From: Mucilaginibacter flavidus | GTDB taxonomy: Bacteria > Bacteroidota > Bacteroidia > Sphingobacteriales > Sphingobacteriaceae | Assembly: GCF_024055575.1 (NCBI RefSeq) | Contig: NZ_JAMXOE010000022.1 | Span: 56,936 to 120,935, forward strand | Length of the DNA stretch: 64,000 bases | Direction: 5' to 3' | In this document: piece after piece, positions 36,153 through 44,670 of the stretch | How positions within the stretch are numbered: position 1 is the stretch's first letter | How the letters are laid out: the number at the start of each line of letters is the position of its first letter | Notes under the pieces: model-generated | Seen by the model: the letters and a program-made list of their open reading frames with translations, nothing else | Database searches by the model: none | Told to the model about the DNA's origin: nothing | Translations under genes and position numbers: made by a program

Positions 36153-36857
36153 TTAGAAAAACCTTACAAAATAGCCGCTTACAGATTGCCATAACGCCGA
36201 ATCAGGTATAAAATAGTAGCTGTAATGCGATATCGCAAGGATAATGAACGCGATGACATACGCCCTGCTGTTATTGCCCTTTATCTTATCGTAAACAATG
36301 AGTGCTGCCAGAAGCAGGTCGGGTATTAAAAAGCCAAGCAGTACTGCCTCTGCCCCGTTCAGGCCCACCATGTGGGTGAAAACCCTGCGCAACCCTGCCC
36401 CGGCAATAGCCAGCGAAGTAGCGATCATATAGCGCATGTGGTAGGGGGGGCGGTGTTTGTTGATGATGGCAAGCAGGTACAGCACGAGGAAATCAAATAT
36501 CTGGTAAGTAGGGAAATACATTCCGGCGAGAACGCGCTGTTGGGGCGCATGAGCGGCTACGGCATTTAAGTATGCTTCGCGCGCTATAAAGTGAATGGAA
36601 ATAATAATACAGGGCACCAGCACATAGGTAAGCCGGCCAATGATGCGGTGCGCCTTATATTTGCCGTAGCGGATAAGCAGGGGCTGAACAACCAGCAACA
36701 CAAACCAGGTGGTGAACAGCAGGCCGTGAATATGCTGGATGAGGGTAACATTATTGAAGCCCGGAAATAGCCCGAAATAGGTTTTGAAAAACCCCAAAAC
36801 AACAATGCCGAAAATTACAACAAACAGCAGGCTGACATTTTTGTACCCGGTTTCCAT
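36153..36857 (-). CDS. Seven-TM DUF2306-like membrane protein
   Basis: About 234 residues from the ATG at 36857 (METGYKNVSLLFVVIFGIVV); an ATG 11 codons further upstream is an alternative. Seven predicted TM helices. The segment HIHGLLFTTWFVLLVVQPLL followed by GKYKAHRIIGRLTYVLVP matches the conserved HxHG...R...HRxLG pattern of DUF2306-type proteins, whose histidines suggest heme or quinone contact. Function unknown. It lies alone between the two AraC/permease copies, on the same strand, with about 180 bases on its downstream side and about 300 bases to the permease part of the fusion gene upstream. Confidence 0.72.
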   Translation of the reverse strand: METGYKNVSLLFVVIFGIVVLGFFKTYFGLFPGFNNVTLIQHIHGLLFTTWFVLLVVQPLLIRYGKYKAHRIIGRLTYVLVPCIIISIHFIAREAYLNAVAAHAPQQRVLAGMYFPTYQIFDFLVLYLLAIINKHRPPYHMRYMIATSLAIAGAGLRRVFTHMVGLNGAEAVLLGFLIPDLLLAALIVYDKIKGNNSRAYVIAFIILAISHYSYYFIPDSALWQSVSGYFVRFF

Positions 36858-36950
36858 GTAGCGTGGATTGTGACGTTTAATTTGGTACAATATAGCTGTT
36901 ATTTTATAATAAACAGCGACGGACTAAATCTCTTCACGGCTAATAAGTAA

Positions 36951-37098
36951 CTAATCACAAATGCCGTCCTGCCCGCTAAATATCACGGGCTGCCCATCGG
37001 TAACTATATAGATATACCCGTGTTGCGCAACAAATCCACCTTTATTGCCGCTCATGGTCCATCCGTCGGCTTGGGTATCCCACCCCGGAACGCTTTTT
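36951..37098 (-). pseudogene. Short gene remnant between DUF2306-like and fusion genes
   Basis: A minus-strand frame of about 48 codons ending at a TAG (36951-36953) reads like protein: SVPGWDTQADGWTMSGNKGG then FVAQHGYIYIVTDGQPVIF. An internal ATG at 37055 would give a 34-residue peptide. There is no signal and the family is not recognised. It lies immediately downstream of the fused gene's hairpin and is probably the tail of a lost gene. Confidence 0.3.
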
Positions 37099-37105
37099 GT
37101 TAGTT

Positions 37106-37150
37106 GATTAGAGATCAGAGATTAGTTTAACTAACCTCTGGTCTCTAATC
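37106..37150. terminator. 20-bp hairpin after the AraC-permease fusion gene
   Basis: GATTAGAGATCAGAGATTAG and its near-perfect complement (two mismatches) surround a 5-base loop just beyond the fusion gene stop codon at 37156. There is no T-run on the minus strand, so it may act as an mRNA 3' stabiliser or an intrinsic terminator variant. Confidence 0.55.
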
Positions 37151-37155
37151 TCCAA

Positions 37156-40100
37156 TCACTCGGAACGCAAACTCTTCACAGGGTTTGCCAATGCCGCTTT
37201 TATAGCCTGGAAACTTACGGTGGCAAAGGCTATTATTATTGCCGATAATCCTGACAATAAAAATATCCACAAGCTAATATAAACCCGGTAAGCAAAATCC
37301 TGCAGCCAGGTATACATTAAATAAAAAGCAATTGGTGACGCGATAAGGAACGCAATAATTACCAGCACTAAAAAATCTTTGCTTAACATGGATACTATGT
37401 TGGTAACACTAGCGCCCAAAACTTTGCGTATGCCTATTTCTTTAACACGTTGCTGTGCGGTAAATGTCGCCAGGCCAAACAATCCCATACACGAAATAAA
37501 TATTGCGATAAGCATTGCGGTATTCATTAGCTGCGCAGTTTTCTGCTCTTTATCATAAAAGCCGGCAATGGTTTGGTCTAAAAAAGCATATTCAAATTTT
37601 TCGTTAGGATATACCTTTTTCCACGTTTTTTCTACCTGCGCTATTGTTGTTTTAAAACCGCCGGCTCCTTTGCCCGGGGCTAATTTTATGCTGACGGTTC
37701 GTTCCCGGCCTTTAAGGGTGCCCATAAAAAATGGGGTGATAACTTCGTGTAATGATTTTGAATGGAAATCTTTTACAACACCTACTACTTGTCTTTTTGA
37801 ATCCGACATTCCCATTTCAACCGTCTTGCCAACGGCATCTGCCGGCTTGCTGAACCCAAGCGCTTTGGCGCATGTTTCATTTAACAGGTATTCTTTTAGC
37901 GTATCAGAATGCGAAAGGTTGCGCCCCGCTATAATTTTCAAACCAAACAGGGGTACGTAATTTTCGTCGCAAAAATCAAACGAAGCGTCTATTTTAGCCC
38001 CGCCCACACCTTTGTATTCAATAAAGGTTCCGGAATGCCTTTGTGCTGCCGGTGTTGCATGATGCCGGCTTACCATTTTTACATTTGGTAATTCCCTTAC
38101 CCCGTTGCAAAAAACATTAAGCTGATCCTTAGCACCATTCCCGTTGGTATGGACAGTAATAATAGCGTCTTTGTTAAAACCAAGGTCTTTATTTAAAACA
38201 AAACGTATCTGGTCCCCAACAACCAATGCGCCGATAATAAATACCAGCGACACGGTAAACTGGAACACGATCAATGTTTTCCGGAGGTAGCTTTTACGAC
38301 TGCTCGGCGATGTGCTTTCCCCCTTTAAACTTAACGCCGGCAGGTACGACGATAACACCATTCCCGGATAAAAACCGGCAAGCAACGCTGTTATTATAAG
38401 TATGGCACCCAAAAACAAAAGCACCGGCGCACTAAATAAATTTAAGGCCACGCCCTGGGGTATAAAGGTGTGGAAGGCTGAAATGATGGGGCTAACGGCC
38501 GCCACCGCGATGACCAAAGCTATGGCAGTAACTATAAATGTTTCCACTAAAAACTGGATAGTTAAATTGCTTTTACTGCTGCCCAGTACTTTACGCACGC
38601 CAACCTCTTTTGCCCTGCGCAGCGACTGGGCGGTTGATAAATTGATAAAATTAATAGCTGCTATGAGTAATATAAAAACAGCGATAGCCATTAAGCCGTA
38701 AAGCGTGGGTAAATGCGCCTGTCGCGAATACGAATCCGGGTAATGGTTATTGAAGTGGATGTCGGACAAAGGTTGCAGCAACATTTGTACTTTTGACCCT
38801 GCCTCCACCCTGATATGTGCTTTAACAAATTGCTGAAACTGTTTCTCAACCTGGGCCTGCGTTACCCCTTTCGCCAATTTTACATACCCTTGCGAGTCAG
38901 AATCCCACATGCGCCAGCTTTGCAAATCGATATCGTTTTTCAGAAAACTATGCTGAACGGTTGCAAATGATATAAAGTCCTTAAAGCCAAAGTCGGTATG
39001 CTTATCCCAGTCTTCCACAACGCCGGACACCGTAAGCCGCAACGAATCATTGTAAATAACTTCTTTGCCGACAACATCCTGCAATGGTGTTGTACCAAAA
39101 TATTTGTGCACTTCCTGTTGTGATAGCACTACTTTAAAGGGCTCACTTAAAGCTGTAGAGGGGTCGCCCCGCAGCCACTTGTATTGGAATATTTTGAAAT
39201 ATTGTGGTTCCGCTACAATAACCGGCGAGGTTTCTTCACCCTCTTTTGGCGCGAAAAACTTTTTAGCGGCACCATTGATGCCAGGTACAGTAACCTTTGC
39301 AAAATAATTGTAAAACCCGGTTGCATCTTCAAAGCCGCTCAACTCCTTTCGTGCGGTCATGGGTAACGCCATTATACCACTACTCCCCTCAGACTTATTT
39401 CCCTGGGGATCCTGCATCAACGTTACGAGCCGGTATATCCTGTCCTTATCAGGGTGAAAAGTATCGTAACTTAATTCAAAACTGGTTATCAAATAAATAA
39501 TCAAACAGGCGCATACGCCGAGTGATAATCCAAGCACATTGATGGAGGTATATACCTTATTGCGGCTGATGCTGCGCCACGCGATTTTTAAATAATTTCT
39601 AAACATATAGTTGCGGTTTAATTTCGTGTCCGCCCATTTCGGAGCGGTTTGACGGTACGAAATTACCGCGGCCCGGCTGCGATGAAGCCCCAAACTATAA
39701 GATGGGGCTTCTTTTTTCAACTCGGCTTTATAGTCCACCGGGTTTTTCCCGGTCAATTGTTTAAAAATACGGTTATATGAAGTTTTTGAATTAAATCCCG
39801 AATCATATGCCAGACCCAGCAAGGTGAGGTGGTCATTAGCAGGGTCCTGCATTCTCCGGATCAATTCGGCAACGCGATATTCATTAATGAAATCATTAAA
39901 ACTCTTTTTGAGCGCAGTATTGATTATACGGGATAATTCATGGGTAGTCAGCTCAAGCCTTTCGGCCAGCAAGCTTAGGCTTAGTTCCGGGTCCTGGTAA
40001 TACCGGTTAGCTTCGACAGCTTTTTTCAGCCAAATACCTTTTTGCTTCAATTCAGCCGGCGGGGACGGCTTTAAAGCCGGAGACGGATTAGGCGGCGCGC

Positions 40101-40827
40101 TAATTTCCGGCTTTAAAAATGCTGTTACCGCCATCCAGATAGCCATTACTGCTAAAAAAAGATACAGGGGATAATATACATGGCGCCCTAATTGGTAATA
40201 GTAATCCGCAGCCGTAAAGGGGATCCATAACAACCATATCGCACCAAAACCGGTAAGTAAATTATACAGCCATCGCAATTCGTGCCGGTACCTGTCGCTC
40301 ACAGCGTTAAATTTCTGCCGCCGGTAAAAGTGGTCTATCAGCCTAAAAGAGTAATACAAATAGATAATGACTGAAAAAAATGCCAATAGCTGCAATACGG
40401 GGTTTACATAATGAAAGGTGAAAGTATCGTAAGTAGCTGCACCCGTTTTTATACTCTCCTTAATCTCCAGTGCCAGAACGCCTTGCTCCACCAGCAGCGG
40501 GCTAAAATGAAGCAGATCCTTCCATCTGAATTTATATTGCGGCCGGGTAATTTTAAGTACATAAAAATAGATCAGGGGGCCAAGGGCCAACGAAAATTGC
40601 AGCGGAAGCTGGCTCCAATGTGGAAAAACGGTCGTCAACCGGAGGTCGATACCCAATACCCACGCCACCCACAAAACCATTATGGCTAACGCCAGGCTAA
40701 GGAACCGGTTTGCCGTTTGGTTGATTCTTTTGGTGAACCATAATTGCAGGGCAAAAGTCAGCCCGACGAAAATTGTTCCCAGGAAGGCCAGGTCATAGGG
40801 GCTGATATGGAAAGTGTACGCATTCAA
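37156..40827 (-). CDS. AraC regulator fused in frame to an FtsX/MacB permease (copy B)
   Basis: 1223 residues in one open frame. Residues 1-407 are a membrane AraC regulator like the one at 34801: about six or seven TM helices (DLAFLGTIFVGLTFALQLWF, LALGPLIYFYVLKI, LFLAVMAIWMAVTAFL), then the double HTH (LSLLAERLELTTHELSRI and LTLLGLAYDSGFNSKTSYNR). Residues 408-1223 are an 816-residue permease starting at MFRNYLKIAWRSISRNKVYT and ending with a FtsX block (GIRKVLGASVTNIVSM). The join is the former intergenic stretch, read through because the stop codon seen in copy A is gone and one extra base keeps phase. The permease ATG at 39606 is retained, so independent initiation is possible. Start is TTG at 40827. 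It is either a real fused sensor-transporter or an artefact. Confidence 0.9.
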   Translation of the reverse strand: MNAYTFHISPYDLAFLGTIFVGLTFALQLWFTKRINQTANRFLSLALAIMVLWVAWVLGIDLRLTTVFPHWSQLPLQFSLALGPLIYFYVLKITRPQYKFRWKDLLHFSPLLVEQGVLALEIKESIKTGAATYDTFTFHYVNPVLQLLAFFSVIIYLYYSFRLIDHFYRRQKFNAVSDRYRHELRWLYNLLTGFGAIWLLWIPFTAADYYYQLGRHVYYPLYLFLAVMAIWMAVTAFLKPEISAPPNPSPALKPSPPAELKQKGIWLKKAVEANRYYQDPELSLSLLAERLELTTHELSRIINTALKKSFNDFINEYRVAELIRRMQDPANDHLTLLGLAYDSGFNSKTSYNRIFKQLTGKNPVDYKAELKKEAPSYSLGLHRSRAAVISYRQTAPKWADTKLNRNYMFRNYLKIAWRSISRNKVYTSINVLGLSLGVCACLIIYLITSFELSYDTFHPDKDRIYRLVTLMQDPQGNKSEGSSGIMALPMTARKELSGFEDATGFYNYFAKVTVPGINGAAKKFFAPKEGEETSPVIVAEPQYFKIFQYKWLRGDPSTALSEPFKVVLSQQEVHKYFGTTPLQDVVGKEVIYNDSLRLTVSGVVEDWDKHTDFGFKDFISFATVQHSFLKNDIDLQSWRMWDSDSQGYVKLAKGVTQAQVEKQFQQFVKAHIRVEAGSKVQMLLQPLSDIHFNNHYPDSYSRQAHLPTLYGLMAIAVFILLIAAINFINLSTAQSLRRAKEVGVRKVLGSSKSNLTIQFLVETFIVTAIALVIAVAAVSPIISAFHTFIPQGVALNLFSAPVLLFLGAILIITALLAGFYPGMVLSSYLPALSLKGESTSPSSRKSYLRKTLIVFQFTVSLVFIIGALVVGDQIRFVLNKDLGFNKDAIITVHTNGNGAKDQLNVFCNGVRELPNVKMVSRHHATPAAQRHSGTFIEYKGVGGAKIDASFDFCDENYVPLFGLKIIAGRNLSHSDTLKEYLLNETCAKALGFSKPADAVGKTVEMGMSDSKRQVVGVVKDFHSKSLHEVITPFFMGTLKGRERTVSIKLAPGKGAGGFKTTIAQVEKTWKKVYPNEKFEYAFLDQTIAGFYDKEQKTAQLMNTAMLIAIFISCMGLFGLATFTAQQRVKEIGIRKVLGASVTNIVSMLSKDFLVLVIIAFLIASPIAFYLMYTWLQDFAYRVYISLWIFLLSGLSAIIIAFATVSFQAIKAALANPVKSLRSE

Positions 40828-41054
40828 GTAGTTTTAATTCGTCAATCGTCGTTCCAAATTGTTAACACGTTGCCATATAGTAAGTTGTGTTTTTATTCGT
40901 CCGGATTATTGTAACGATACTGAACATCAGGCCGTTCGGTTTTGAGTTGAAATTCACGCGTCCTGACATTACGCTAACCATATCAGCGTTTCCATTTTAG
41001 TCATTTGTTGAATGCCCGGGAATGACAGATGATAATTTTTGTTGTTTTCGTAAC

Positions 41055-42305
41055 TCACATCTTCATACCACCCATCTGGTCGTTACCGTTTTTAAAAATA
41101 GCTTCACTATTTAAAAGATAAGCCCCGTTTGTTACCACAATATCGCCTGCATTTAAACCTGAAATGACGGTGATATAATTTTGGTTCCCTTTGCCTTGTT
41201 TGATCATCTTTGGCGAGTAGCTTCCATCTGTGTTTTTTACCCATACTTTATCGCCGGTCCCATCTGATAGTACGGATGTGACAGGAATAGCCAAAGACCG
41301 CTGAGCGCCGGAGGCTAATGAAATATAAGCAAGCATTCCAGGCTTGATCAACCCTTGTGTGTTTGGTATGCTGATACGGATCAAATCTACTTTTGAGGCA
41401 TCTGACAATTCAGGGTTGATAAATTCAACTTTTCCTTTTATTACCCGGCCGCCCAGGTCGGGGAACGAAACACTTACCTGGTCCTTTTCTTTATACGTTC
41501 CCGCTTCATTGGCGTAAAGCTGCGCTTGCACCCATAAACTGGTTAATGCCTGGGTTTTCAGGATAGCCATGCCTTCTGTTATATAATCCCCCTCATGCAC
41601 AGCTATTTCACTCACTGTCCCGTTTACCTGGCTTTGAATATTTATGGTTGCAGAAACTTTTCCCGTAGAAACCAAACTCCTGATTTGCGACTTAGTAATA
41701 CCCCACAGTTTGAGTTTATTTTCGGCTGCGCCTATTAATTGCTTGTAATCAACATCCGGATTATTCAATACTTTTTGTTGTTGCACCGCCAGCAGGTATT
41801 CTTTCTCTGCTTCCTGCAAATCTTCGCTGTAAATGGAATAAACAGGTTGGCCAATAGTTATTTTTTCACCCACGGCCCTAACAAAAAGCTGTTGTATCCG
41901 TCCTGAAATTCTGGCACTTAGCTGTTCAGCCAGGTTTTCGTTTGTGGTAACCGTTCCCGTCAAGGTTTTTTCATTACCGACATTTTCTTCCCGTACCGTG
42001 TCCGTTTGAATACCGGCCAGCTGGATTTGCGATGCAGTCAGCATGATTTTATCGCTGGCTGTACCGGCATTAGTACCGGCTATTTCTACCTTGATCAACT
42101 TCATGCCGCAAATTGGGCAATTACCGTCATGGTCTTCATGTACCTGTGGATGCATCGAACAGGTGTAATAGGCTTTGCTTTGTGCCTTTGTTACCTGTTG
42201 CGGTTTTTGTTTGCAAGCTGTAAACAACGCCGCTAATACTAAAACAAACAGTATATTTTTCCCTGTTATCATAAACTTCGAAGTCCTTGTGTGCTTATTT
42301 TTCAT
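41055..42305 (-). CDS. CusB-type RND efflux adaptor with heavy-metal-binding domain
   Basis: About 416 residues from the ATG at 42305, which overlaps the end of the upstream adaptor gene; an ATG at 42272 (MITGKNILFVLVLAALFTAC) would give a shorter leader. It is a lipoprotein (ALFTACKQ). Residues about 45-75 are a heavy-metal-binding domain (YYTCSMHPQVHEDHDGNCPI then CGMKLIKVE). The adaptor core follows: LSARISGRIQQLFVRAVGEK, SIYSEDLQEAEKEYLLAVQQ, GTVSEIAVHEGDYITEGMAI and the C-terminal GLNAGDIVVTNGAYLLNSEA. It would connect CusA to CusC and hand over Cu/Ag. It is the last gene of the operon. Confidence 0.92.
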   Translation of the reverse strand: MKNKHTRTSKFMITGKNILFVLVLAALFTACKQKPQQVTKAQSKAYYTCSMHPQVHEDHDGNCPICGMKLIKVEIAGTNAGTASDKIMLTASQIQLAGIQTDTVREENVGNEKTLTGTVTTNENLAEQLSARISGRIQQLFVRAVGEKITIGQPVYSIYSEDLQEAEKEYLLAVQQQKVLNNPDVDYKQLIGAAENKLKLWGITKSQIRSLVSTGKVSATINIQSQVNGTVSEIAVHEGDYITEGMAILKTQALTSLWVQAQLYANEAGTYKEKDQVSVSFPDLGGRVIKGKVEFINPELSDASKVDLIRISIPNTQGLIKPGMLAYISLASGAQRSLAIPVTSVLSDGTGDKVWVKNTDGSYSPKMIKQGKGNQNYITVISGLNAGDIVVTNGAYLLNSEAIFKNGNDQMGGMKM

Positions 42306-43452
42306 TTTCCCGGGTTTTAATAAAACTTTCACTATCCGTTAAATATTGGGCATTTTCTGCCAGGCTATCAGTCACGGCTAAACCTTTGGTAATTTGTATC
42401 TCATTCCCGTTTATTATTCCTGTACTCACCTGGCGGGCTTTAAATAACGGGCCATTTTTAAGCCACACTATTTTTGTTTCCCCTAAATCTAATAATGCCG
42501 CCCGTGGTATCCATAAGGCATTTATTTCTCCTGTTTGTATAGTCACCTTAACCAGGGCATTCACTTTTAGGGTATGATCCATATTGTCTATATAAACCCG
42601 GATGCTGGTGCTTTTGTCGCCATCCTGCAAAAAAGGTTCAATAAAATCGACTTTCCCGTTGATTGTTTTACCCGGCATATCTGGTGAGCTGATTTTCACC
42701 GGCTGATTTAGCTTTAAACCAGCAACTGCTGATCGGTCAATCTTTAAAATGGCCCATAAATGGTGGGGATTAACTACATTAAAAACGGGCTGTCCTTTTT
42801 CTATATACATACCCTCCTTAATTAATAAAGGAAGATTACCGGTGAAGTTTTGCTCAGGCCTGACAGCTGTACTGCCGGGCATCTGGCTGTGCGCCACATC
42901 ATGAACATGGCCATCATAGGGGCTGTAAACCGGTAAACTATTGAATGGCTTGCCGGTTTTGACAACCTTATCCACTTGTGCGGCCGACATGCCCAACAGC
43001 AACAATTTTTGCTTTGCGGCATCAACCAGGTTTGTTTCCTGGGCTGAGTTTCTGTTGAGATAAATGAGGTCCTGCTGTGCGGTAACCATGTCGGGGCTAT
43101 AAATATCAAAAATACGTTGCCCCCTGTGTATCTCCTGGAACGCATATTTGATGTACAATTTTTCAATTCGCCCGGAAAACCGGGCCGCAATATTATTAAA
43201 AGTACGCGTATCAAAATCAAGGTATCCCTCCGCCGGAATGGTTGTCTGCACGGCTTTTTGTTTCGGCACAATGGCATTTACCGTTGATAAAACCGAGGAA
43301 TTGACTGGCTGTAAAACTGTACTTAAACCAATATTTGCATCCGCTGGTTTGCCCGATTTTGTAACGCCCCCCTCCTTTGTATGGTCGGAACAAGCAGCGA
43401 ACAGCATTCCGCTTAACCCAAAGGCGACTAGTATTATTTTAGTATTGTTCAT
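42295..43452 (-). CDS. CusB-type RND efflux adaptor without metal-binding domain
   Basis: About 385 residues from the ATG at 43452 (MNNTKIILVAFGLSGMLFAA with lipobox Cys), which overlaps the 3' end of cusC; an ATG four codons earlier is also open. The adaptor fold: NIAARFSGRIEKLYIKYAFQ, FDIYSPDMVTAQQDLIYLNR, a Met-rich bit (HVHDVAHSQMPGS), KINGKVDFIEPF-like beta barrel segments and GLAVTDSLAENAQYLTDSES. It lacks the Cys/Met metal-binding domain of the downstream paralogue. It is coupled by overlaps on both sides, so the two adaptors are made together and could form a mixed hexamer. Confidence 0.9.
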   Translation of the reverse strand: MNNTKIILVAFGLSGMLFAACSDHTKEGGVTKSGKPADANIGLSTVLQPVNSSVLSTVNAIVPKQKAVQTTIPAEGYLDFDTRTFNNIAARFSGRIEKLYIKYAFQEIHRGQRIFDIYSPDMVTAQQDLIYLNRNSAQETNLVDAAKQKLLLLGMSAAQVDKVVKTGKPFNSLPVYSPYDGHVHDVAHSQMPGSTAVRPEQNFTGNLPLLIKEGMYIEKGQPVFNVVNPHHLWAILKIDRSAVAGLKLNQPVKISSPDMPGKTINGKVDFIEPFLQDGDKSTSIRVYIDNMDHTLKVNALVKVTIQTGEINALWIPRAALLDLGETKIVWLKNGPLFKARQVSTGIINGNEIQITKGLAVTDSLAENAQYLTDSESFIKTRENEK

Positions 43453-44668
43453 TTTCCTTTTCATAAGCTACCTGTAATAATAAAAGTTCCTGTAAACGGT
43501 CAAAGGCCGTCATTCTTGCCATTTGCAGGTCTTTGATGGCATTCAATACCGATGGCAGATCACCTGTATTCTGATCATAAGCCTGCAGCGAGGTTTTATA
43601 ACTGTTTTGTAAGGCAGGAATAATGTTGTGCCGATAGTTGTTGATCTGCCTGGTTTTACTGTTCATGCCTGTTCTCAGGCCGGTCAACTGGCCTTCGGCC
43701 TGGTTCAGTATGTCGAGCCTCTTTTGCTGTAACTCCTGCACTTCATATTGGATGCCTTTAAGATTGGCTTTATATTCCTTAGAGGCCCAGGGAACAATTG
43801 GTATCGTAACTGAGGCCATAAGGACGTATTGATTAGCCATCCCCCCGTAACTAAACATATGCGCTGCCTGGATACCAAAATCCGGTTTTCGCTTGCTGTA
43901 TTCTATTTGGGAATTTAATTGCTGTAGTTCAATACTTCGGCTTACCCCTTTAATATCACTTCGGGTGGCTACAAGTGTCACAGTATCGGTGATACTGTTT
44001 TCGTAATTTTTTACATCAATAATGGTATCCACCGTAAAGGCCGTTTGCTTATCATTGTTCATCAGGGTATTCAGCATAATATTATTTTGACTGACCTCGT
44101 TTTTCAGTTGCTCATCTGTATTATCCAGTTCAAATAATTCGGCTTTGGCTTTATAAATGTTACTTAACTTTTCTTTGCCATACGTCAGGCGGATATTGGC
44201 ATCTTTAAGCATGTATTCCAGTAGCCCCCGTGTATTTCCAAGCAGGGCCAGCTTCTTTTCCAGTATCACCCGTTCATAATAGTATTGTTTGGCCTGGGCG
44301 ATGAGCTGGTTTTTTAAATAACCTTTATCGGCTGCCGTCACTTTCGACATGCCTTTCATGTAATCTTCTTTTGCCCGGAGTTTTGCCGGGTTTGTGAACA
44401 TTTGCTCCGCCTGGATCATAAATGATCCGCCATTCGGATTAATCCGGTAAGGGGTTTGGTACTGCCCCGCGCTGATCTTTGGCGCGTCCAGGCTTTTTGC
44501 CCCGGCGGCATAAGCATCCTGCGCACTGATCTTCGCATCGTAAGCCTGCAATGCCGGATTATTCGCAACGCGGTGTAAAACACTGTCTAACGACAAATGC
44601 TGCGCTTTTACCGACAGGCCGGCAAAACAGGCAAGCGTTATAGCTATAATTTGATATTTCATTTTCAT
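43439..44668 (-). CDS. CusC-like outer-membrane efflux protein (TolC family)
   Basis: 409 residues with a signal peptide (IIAITLACFAGLSVKAQ). It has the paired long coiled-coil helical hairpins of TolC proteins: DSVLHRVANNPALQAYDAKI, then SNIYKAKAELFELDNTDEQL, VLMASVTIPIVPWASKEYKA and LNAIKDLQMARMTAFDRLQE. It starts 2 bases after the CusA stop codon and overlaps the next adaptor start. It forms the outer-membrane exit of the tripartite copper/silver efflux complex. Length is standard for the short CusC type in this phylum. Confidence 0.92.
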   Translation of the reverse strand: MKMKYQIIAITLACFAGLSVKAQHLSLDSVLHRVANNPALQAYDAKISAQDAYAAGAKSLDAPKISAGQYQTPYRINPNGGSFMIQAEQMFTNPAKLRAKEDYMKGMSKVTAADKGYLKNQLIAQAKQYYYERVILEKKLALLGNTRGLLEYMLKDANIRLTYGKEKLSNIYKAKAELFELDNTDEQLKNEVSQNNIMLNTLMNNDKQTAFTVDTIIDVKNYENSITDTVTLVATRSDIKGVSRSIELQQLNSQIEYSKRKPDFGIQAAHMFSYGGMANQYVLMASVTIPIVPWASKEYKANLKGIQYEVQELQQKRLDILNQAEGQLTGLRTGMNSKTRQINNYRHNIIPALQNSYKTSLQAYDQNTGDLPSVLNAIKDLQMARMTAFDRLQELLLLQVAYEKENEQY

Positions 44669-44670
44669 GG

